64,000 nucleotides of DNA from Acidobacteriota bacterium (GTDB lineage: Bacteria > Acidobacteriota > Vicinamibacteria > Vicinamibacterales > UBA2999). The notes beneath the pieces are model-generated. The model did no database searches. It was not told the DNA's origin and saw only the letters and a list, made by a program, of their open reading frames with translations. The stretch is from positions 1 to 64,000 of the forward strand of contig JAKFYH010000007.1 in the NCBI GenBank assembly GCA_021730945.1, given 5' to 3'. The position numbers and the translations under genes were made by a program. Positions 58,678 to 64,000 of this stretch are shown in pieces (within the stretch, counting starts at the first letter, position 1; each line of letters starts with the position of its first letter).

Positions 58678-58680
58678 ACT
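58675..58680 (+). promoter_or_regulatory. -10-like TAGACT, leaderless type
   Basis: TAGACT overlaps the terC stop codon and ends 9 nt before GTG 58690 of fdhD. Confidence 0.4.
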
Positions 58681-58689
58681 AGGCAACCA

Positions 58690-59592
58690 GTGCCACACCT
58701 GCCAGACGGGACTCCGGGGCCGGGCCGGCCGCCTGGGAGCCGCGATGTCACCATGATCCGCGCCGGCCAACCCGGGCCGGTGACCGATCGGGTGGCGATC
58801 GAAGAACCGATGGAAGTGCGGGTCAACGGTGCGCCGTTCGCCGTGATCATGCGCACGCCCGGCGCCGACCGCGACCTGGCAGCGGGGTTCCTGCTCGCCG
58901 AGGATGTCATCCGCAGCCGCGATGAGATCGGCACGATCGAGTACTGCGCCGACGCCGATGACGAGGGCCGCGACAACACCATCAACGTGACGGTGCTGGG
59001 CGATGCCGTCGCGCGGCTGGAGGTGCGGCTGGGCGACCGCCGCCAGGTCATGATGACCGCGTCGTGCGGGCTGTGCGGCCGCCGGACGATCGAGTCGCTG
59101 CAGGCCCGGGTGTCGGCGGTGGCCGGACACTGGCGGGTGGCGGCTGCCACGATCGCCGGGTTGCCGGACCGGCTGCGAACGGCGCAGGCGGTCTTCGCGT
59201 CGACCGGCGGGCTCCACGCCGCCGGGCTGTTCAGCCTGGAGGGCGAGTTGCTGCTGTCGGCGGAGGACGTGGGCCGCCACAATGCCGTCGACAAGATCGC
59301 GGGACGGACGTTGTTGGCCGGGCAGCATCCACTCGACCACCGCCTGCTGCTGGTGTCGGGCCGCACTTCGTTCGAACTGGTTCAGAAGGCGCTGCTGGCC
59401 GGGGTGCCGCTGGTGGCCGCCGTGTCGGCGCCGTCAAGCCTGGCCATCGATCTGGCCGATCAGGCGGGCATCACGCTGTGCGGGTTCGTCCGCGGCGACA
59501 CCTTCAATATCTACAGCCATCCGCAGCGCATCGGGCGTATCGGGTCAGGCCCGGTCGGCACTATCGGCACGGATCGGCTTTGTGACCCGTAG
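58690..59592 (+). CDS. fdhD: Formate dehydrogenase accessory sulfurtransferase FdhD
   Basis: A 300-residue protein with the catalytic CxxC loop C126-x2-C129 (TASCGLCGRR), GGLHAA, and EDVGRHNAVDK near the middle. It carries sulfur from a cysteine desulfurase to the molybdenum cofactor of formate dehydrogenase. No formate dehydrogenase genes are in the window. GTG 58690 is consistent with a TAGACT box; an ATG at 58753 is an alternative start. Its last 48 bp overlap the 3' end of lhr on the other strand. Confidence 0.9.
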   Translation: MPHLPDGTPGPGRPPGSRDVTMIRAGQPGPVTDRVAIEEPMEVRVNGAPFAVIMRTPGADRDLAAGFLLAEDVIRSRDEIGTIEYCADADDEGRDNTINVTVLGDAVARLEVRLGDRRQVMMTASCGLCGRRTIESLQARVSAVAGHWRVAAATIAGLPDRLRTAQAVFASTGGLHAAGLFSLEGELLLSAEDVGRHNAVDKIAGRTLLAGQHPLDHRLLLVSGRTSFELVQKALLAGVPLVAAVSAPSSLAIDLADQAGITLCGFVRGDTFNIYSHPQRIGRIGSGPVGTIGTDRLCDP

Positions 59593-62500
59593 TTGCAGGC
59601 CCATTCCCGTGGCGGTAAACCCGTGGTCGATGAGATACGCGCTCGCCGACTCGGTTGTGGCCGGTTGGCCGTTGATCTCCTCGATCAGCCAGCCCCTCCG
59701 TCCCTCTGGCGCATGCGCCGCGAGGCGCACCAACTCGCGCGCCAGGGCCGCGCCGGCCTGCGACCGCTCCGGCTCCTCGGCCGGCAGCGCGATCAGCAAG
59801 TGCCGATCGCCGCGCCCTATCCAGGCAGTCGCCCGGCCGTTCACCAACACCACGCGGGCGCCCACCGTTCGCGTCGCCTTCTCGAATGGCCAGGGCATCA
59901 GCACTCCGTAGGGATTGGCCGGGTCGGTGACCGAGACGGTGACAGCTGCGCCATCGCCTTCCTCGTGGCCCGTGCGCAGCAGATCGACTGCGCCCGGCTG
60001 CGCGAACTGCGCGGCGCCGAGGCCGGCAACGAAGTAGCCGCGGCGAATGCGGCCGGTGTCCTCGAGGCGCCGCAGTACCGGATAGAGGGCCGAAAACCCG
60101 CCCGGCAGTTGCTCGATGGCGGCCATGTCGCGCGTGACCACGCCGTGACGCGCCAGCAGCTGATGAGCCATGGCCGCCGCCCACGCGGTCGCCGTACCGG
60201 TGGCCGCCGGCACCAGGTTCCAGCGGCCCTCGGCCGATGGCGGCACCAAGCGGCGCGAGCGAAAGGCGGCGCGGCCCGGACGGCGCGGACGCACTGGTGG
60301 GGCGGTGAACGCGCGCACCGCATGCAGCGTGTCGTTACTGACGAGCCCCTGCCACACCAGTCCCCACAAAGCGTCCACCGTCTCCTGCGGAAAGCCGCCC
60401 CCCGCCGCTTCGTGCAGCGGACCAAAGTAGGTCGCGCCCAGGCGTGCCAGGCAGGCGACGATGCGGGTCTCGCGATCGGAGAGGCCGTGCTGCCTCGATC
60501 GATGCATGCCGTCAGGCGGACAGAGCGCCGCCACGTGATCGGTCAAGTACAACGCCAACCGGCCGTCGCGCTCGCCGAGCGGCTCGACGCCGGCCCACGT
60601 CACCTCGCCCGCGCTCAACAGCGTGTCGAGCATGGCAGGCGCGTAGTCGTGCACCCGCGCGGCAAGCACATCGCGTTCCACGAGCGACGCCACCAGCGGC
60701 ACGCCCTGCAACTGTTCAATGACGTCGAGCAGTCCATCCAGCCCGCCGCGCGGACGCGACAGTCCGTGCCACGACACCAGGAATCGCCCGAACGCCGCGG
60801 CGTCGACCGGCGCCACTTCCTGCCGCAACCTGGCCAGTGATCGCTGACGCACGCTGCGCAAGACCTCGGTGTCACACCATTCGCGGCCGCGGCCGCCGGG
60901 ACGAAACTCGCCGTCAATCACGCGGCCGGTGGCGCGCAGGCCGGCCAGCGCCGCCTCGACGACCGCCACACCGAGGCCCAGCCGGTCACTGACGTCGCGG
61001 CTGACAAACGGCCCGTGCGTCCGCGAGTAGCGGCGTACCAGGTCGCCGACCGGATCGGCCACCGACTCGAGCAGCGCGGCGGGGAGTCCGTCCGCAATCA
61101 CGGTGCCAATCGCATCGCGGAAACGCGCGGCATCCTCGACGGCGGCGAGCCGCCGCTCGCCGCCAATGACGACCTCGATCACACGCCCCGTCGCGATCAG
61201 GCCGGCAGTTGCCGCCGCGGCCACACCGGGGCGGCTGCGCGCGGCCAGTTCGGCAGGCGACAAGTCGCCGAGGCGCAGGAGCAGGTCATGCACCGCGTCG
61301 GCGGAACGGGCGTGAAACCGCTCGGGCAGGCATTGCAGGTCCGCCTCCAGCGACTCCAGCGCGCCGGCGTCGAGCAGGTCACGCAGTTCGGTATCGCCGA
61401 TCAGCTCGCGCAGTTGCGACTGGTCCACCGATAGCGCTTGCGCGCGCCGCTCGGCCAGCGGCGCATCGCCGTCGTAGAGGTAGTTGGCGACATAGCCGAA
61501 TAGCAGCGACCTGGCAAACGGCGACGGCGTCGCCGATTCGACGTGGACGACGCGGATGCTGCGGCTGCGCACGCGAGCAAGGATGTCGGCCAACGCCGGC
61601 AGATCGAAGATGTCCCGCAGGCACTCGCGATAGGTCTCCAGGATGATTGGGAACGACCCGTAGCGCGCGGCGACCGCCAACAGATCCGAGGCCCGCTTGC
61701 GCAGTTGCCACAACGGCGCGCGTGCCCCCGGGCGCTTGCGCGGCAACAACAGCGCCCGTCCGGCGGCCTCGCGGAATCGGGCGGCGAACATGGCGGTAGA
61801 CCCGAGCTGTCGCACCACCAGGCGTTCAACCTCGCCGGGATCCGGCAAGAACAGCGCGGTATCCGGTCGCCGCTCACCATCTGGATAGCGGACGACGAAG
61901 CCATCGTCGGACCAGAGCGCGGCGACATCCACCCCGGCCTCTTCGCGGATGCGGGCGGTCACCGCCATCGCCCACGGCGCGTGCACCCGGCTGCCGAGCG
62001 GCGAGAGCACCGCGACGCGCCAGTCCCCGAGGTCATCGCGCGACTGCTCGATCAGGATGGTGCGATCGTCGGGCACGGCGCCGGCCGCCTTCTGCTGGTC
62101 GTCCAGGTACTGCATCAGGTTGGCGCCGGCGAGGGCGTCGAGGCCATGGCCGGATTCGAGCGATGCCAGCGCCTCGGCGCGCGGCTGCTGGCGCAGATCG
62201 CGCACCAGCTTGCCGATCGCCCGGCCGAATTCCACCGGACGGCCCGGACCTTCGCCCTTCCAGAACGGAGTCTTGCCGGGCTCACCAGGCGCGGGCGACA
62301 CCAACACGCGGTCGTGAGTGATCTGGTCGATTCGCCAGGTCGAAGCCCCGAGCAGGAACGTCTCTCCCGCCCGCGCCTCAAACACCATCTCTTCGTCGAG
62401 TTCACCGACGCGGGCCTTGTCCTTGTCGGCGCCGCTCAGGAACACCCCAAACAGCCCGCGATCGGGAATGGTCCCGGCGTTGGCGATGGCAATGCGCTTG

Positions 62501-64000
62501 GCGCCCTGACGCCCGAGCAGGAGGCCGTTGACGCGATCCCAGGTCAGCCGCGGCCGCAGTTCAGCGAAGTCGTCCGAGGGATAGCGGCCCGACAGCATGT
62601 CGAGCACGCCATCGAAGATGCCGCGGCCGAGCTCTGCAAACGGCGCCGCCGATCGCACCGCGGTGAACAGCGCGTCCACCGTCCACTGGTCCATGGCGAC
62701 CATCGCCACCACCTGCTGGGCCAGTACGTCGAGGGGATTGCGCGGGTAGCGCGACGCCTCCACCTTGCCGCCGCGCATCGCCGCAGTGACCGCGGCGCAC
62801 GCCACCAGATCGCCACGGAACTTCGGAAAGATGATGCCTTCGCTCACTGCGTCGATCTGGTGGCCGGCCCGGCCGATGCGCTGCAGGCCACTGGCGACCG
62901 ACAATGGCGCCTCGATCTGGATCACCAGGTCGATCGCGCCCATGTCGATGCCCAGTTCGAGCGTCGAGGTGGCCACCAGCGCGCGCAGACGGCCGGCCTT
63001 GAGCAGTTCTTCGATCTCGGTGCGTTGCGCCCGGGCCAGCGATCCGTGGTGCGCGCGCACCAGCGATTCGCCGGCCAGGTCGTTGAGGGCGCCGGCCAAC
63101 CGCTCGGCCAGGCGCCGACTGTTGACAAACAGCAACGTCGAGCGGTGGGCGCGGATCAGCTCCACCAACCGGGGGTGGATCGAACTCCAGATTGACTGCG
63201 CGACCGCGCCGCGGGATCCCGGTCCGCCGGCGGCGGGAGCCGTGGGCCGGCCCATCGCGGCCAGGTCTTCCACTGGCGTCTGCACCGTGATGGCCAGCGC
63301 CTTCGGCGCGCTGGCATCAACGATGGTGACCGGCCGATAGGTGACGGCGCGACTGTCCTCGAACTCATCATGCACTGCGGCGGAGAAGTCAGGCGCCGCC
63401 GCGCGAACCGCAAGCGAGCGAGCCGCGCGTGCCGAAGGCGCGCGTGCCCCGCGAGTCGCAAGGGCCCCGCCCAGGAACCGGGCAACTTCGTCCAGTGGCC
63501 GCTGCGTCGCCGACAACCCGATTCGCTGCAGCGGCTTGGTCGTCAACCGCTCAAGGCGTTCGAGCGACAAGGCCAGGTGCGCGCCGCGCTTGGTCGGCAC
63601 CAGCGCGTGAATCTCGTCGACGATGACCGTCTCGATGGTCCGCAGGCTCTCGCGGGCATTCGAGGTGAGCAGCAGGAACAGCGATTCCGGCGTGGTGATC
63701 AGGATGTCGGCCGGCGCGCGCAGGAAGCGGGCGCGCTCGGCTGCCGGCGTATCGCCGGTCCTCACCGCGATCGCCGGCGAATGAAAGGGGAGTCCGCGAT
63801 CGGCCGCCACCTGGGAGATGCCCGCCAATGGCGCGCGCAGGTTGCGTTCGACGTCCACTGCCAGTGCCTTCAGCGGCGAGATATACAAGACGCGGCACCG
63901 GCGGCCGGCGTCGGGCACCGGCTCGAACATCAGCCGATTGAGCGACCATAAGAAGGCCGCGAGGGTCTTGCCGCTGCCGGTCGGCGCCAGGATCAGCGTC
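59545..64000 (-). CDS. lhr: Lhr-type superfamily 2 DNA helicase (partial at window edge)
   Basis: A large ATP-dependent helicase, about 1,484 residues visible; the start lies beyond the right edge. Walker A (APTGSGKT) is just inside the edge. Then come DEIH (VDEIHALVPTKRG), the SAT motif (GLSATQRPLDE), and motifs V and VI (ATSTLELGIDMG, QRIGRAGHQ). A DEAD-associated domain and a long C-terminal region of winged-helix/AlkZ-like type follow. Lhr translocates 3'-5' on single-stranded DNA and takes part in repair. The length fits full-size Lhr of about 1,500 residues. Confidence 0.92.
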   Translation of the reverse strand, partial: TLILAPTGSGKTLAAFLWSLNRLMFEPVPDAGRRCRVLYISPLKALAVDVERNLRAPLAGISQVAADRGLPFHSPAIAVRTGDTPAAERARFLRAPADILITTPESLFLLLTSNARESLRTIETVIVDEIHALVPTKRGAHLALSLERLERLTTKPLQRIGLSATQRPLDEVARFLGGALATRGARAPSARAARSLAVRAAAPDFSAAVHDEFEDSRAVTYRPVTIVDASAPKALAITVQTPVEDLAAMGRPTAPAAGGPGSRGAVAQSIWSSIHPRLVELIRAHRSTLLFVNSRRLAERLAGALNDLAGESLVRAHHGSLARAQRTEIEELLKAGRLRALVATSTLELGIDMGAIDLVIQIEAPLSVASGLQRIGRAGHQIDAVSEGIIFPKFRGDLVACAAVTAAMRGGKVEASRYPRNPLDVLAQQVVAMVAMDQWTVDALFTAVRSAAPFAELGRGIFDGVLDMLSGRYPSDDFAELRPRLTWDRVNGLLLGRQGAKRIAIANAGTIPDRGLFGVFLSGADKDKARVGELDEEMVFEARAGETFLLGASTWRIDQITHDRVLVSPAPGEPGKTPFWKGEGPGRPVEFGRAIGKLVRDLRQQPRAEALASLESGHGLDALAGANLMQYLDDQQKAAGAVPDDRTILIEQSRDDLGDWRVAVLSPLGSRVHAPWAMAVTARIREEAGVDVAALWSDDGFVVRYPDGERRPDTALFLPDPGEVERLVVRQLGSTAMFAARFREAAGRALLLPRKRPGARAPLWQLRKRASDLLAVAARYGSFPIILETYRECLRDIFDLPALADILARVRSRSIRVVHVESATPSPFARSLLFGYVANYLYDGDAPLAERRAQALSVDQSQLRELIGDTELRDLLDAGALESLEADLQCLPERFHARSADAVHDLLLRLGDLSPAELAARSRPGVAAAATAGLIATGRVIEVVIGGERRLAAVEDAARFRDAIGTVIADGLPAALLESVADPVGDLVRRYSRTHGPFVSRDVSDRLGLGVAVVEAALAGLRATGRVIDGEFRPGGRGREWCDTEVLRSVRQRSLARLRQEVAPVDAAAFGRFLVSWHGLSRPRGGLDGLLDVIEQLQGVPLVASLVERDVLAARVHDYAPAMLDTLLSAGEVTWAGVEPLGERDGRLALYLTDHVAALCPPDGMHRSRQHGLSDRETRIVACLARLGATYFGPLHEAAGGGFPQETVDALWGLVWQGLVSNDTLHAVRAFTAPPVRPRRPGRAAFRSRRLVPPSAEGRWNLVPAATGTATAWAAAMAHQLLARHGVVTRDMAAIEQLPGGFSALYPVLRRLEDTGRIRRGYFVAGLGAAQFAQPGAVDLLRTGHEEGDGAAVTVSVTDPANPYGVLMPWPFEKATRTVGARVVLVNGRATAWIGRGDRHLLIALPAEEPERSQAGAALARELVRLAAHAPEGRRGWLIEEINGQPATTESASAYLIDHGFTATGMGLQLRVTKPIRADSADRA

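Overview
The window is 64 kb of GC-rich bacterial chromosome (about two thirds G+C by eye) carrying roughly 54 protein genes on both strands. I saw no rRNA, tRNA, transposase, phage gene or CRISPR array. The gene set points to an Acidobacteriota, most likely a Vicinamibacteria-type organism. The signs are a TonB-dependent receptor with an N-terminal carboxypeptidase-regulatory domain, a Ser/Thr kinase fused to a TolB-like propeller, NHL/SMP-30 propellers, several exported metallopeptidases and many exported small proteins. This placement is inferred from gene content only.

Layout. 0-11 kb: an HD hydrolase, an exported beta-helix protein, a c-type cytochrome, an exported amidase, an exported methyltransferase-like protein, a lipoprotein metallo-beta-lactamase-fold hydrolase and a large TonB-dependent receptor. 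11.2-12.1 kb: repeat-rich intergenic DNA around a small GlsB-type membrane protein. 12.1-19 kb: an atypical Nramp transporter, ArfB, a Tat lipoprotein M24 peptidase, a pirin, an FMN alpha-hydroxy-acid oxidase and an exported M20 peptidase. 19-25 kb: a lysW-lysX-lysY-lysZ-lysJ-lysK run for carrier-protein-mediated lysine or ornithine synthesis, interrupted by unusual intergenic repeats. 25-32 kb: propeller proteins, a glycosyltransferase and a GntP permease.

31.9-38.2 kb is the most unusual part. It is a tight four-gene operon: a ferritin-like protein, a LodA-like putative CTQ (cysteine tryptophylquinone) oxidase, a radical SAM/SPASM maturase and a LodB/QhpG-like flavoprotein. It looks like an amino-acid oxidase system that carries two different classes of cofactor-maturation enzyme.

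38-51 kb: a Ser/Thr kinase, an MFS transporter coupled to proline dehydrogenase, a truncated haemoglobin, an OsmC protein with a 4Fe-4S protein, a TPR protein with a gutted CHAT domain, and an sdhCAB operon of the mycobacterial Sdh1 type. 51-64 kb: a Tat-exported zinc-ribbon protein, an M20 amidohydrolase, an SDR, a lipoprotein, a short MgtE, an RsuA-type pseudouridine synthase, YajQ, a response regulator, TerC, FdhD and the Lhr helicase, which runs off the right edge.

Two window-wide patterns stand out. First, many genes have a TANNNT hexamer ending only 6-11 nt before the start codon, which suggests frequent leaderless transcription. Second, several distinct families of intergenic repeats (a CAGATGACG-type 9-mer, AGGAGATCAGGAG inverted repeats, short hairpin arrays and a three-armed cloverleaf) sit between otherwise ordinary genes.
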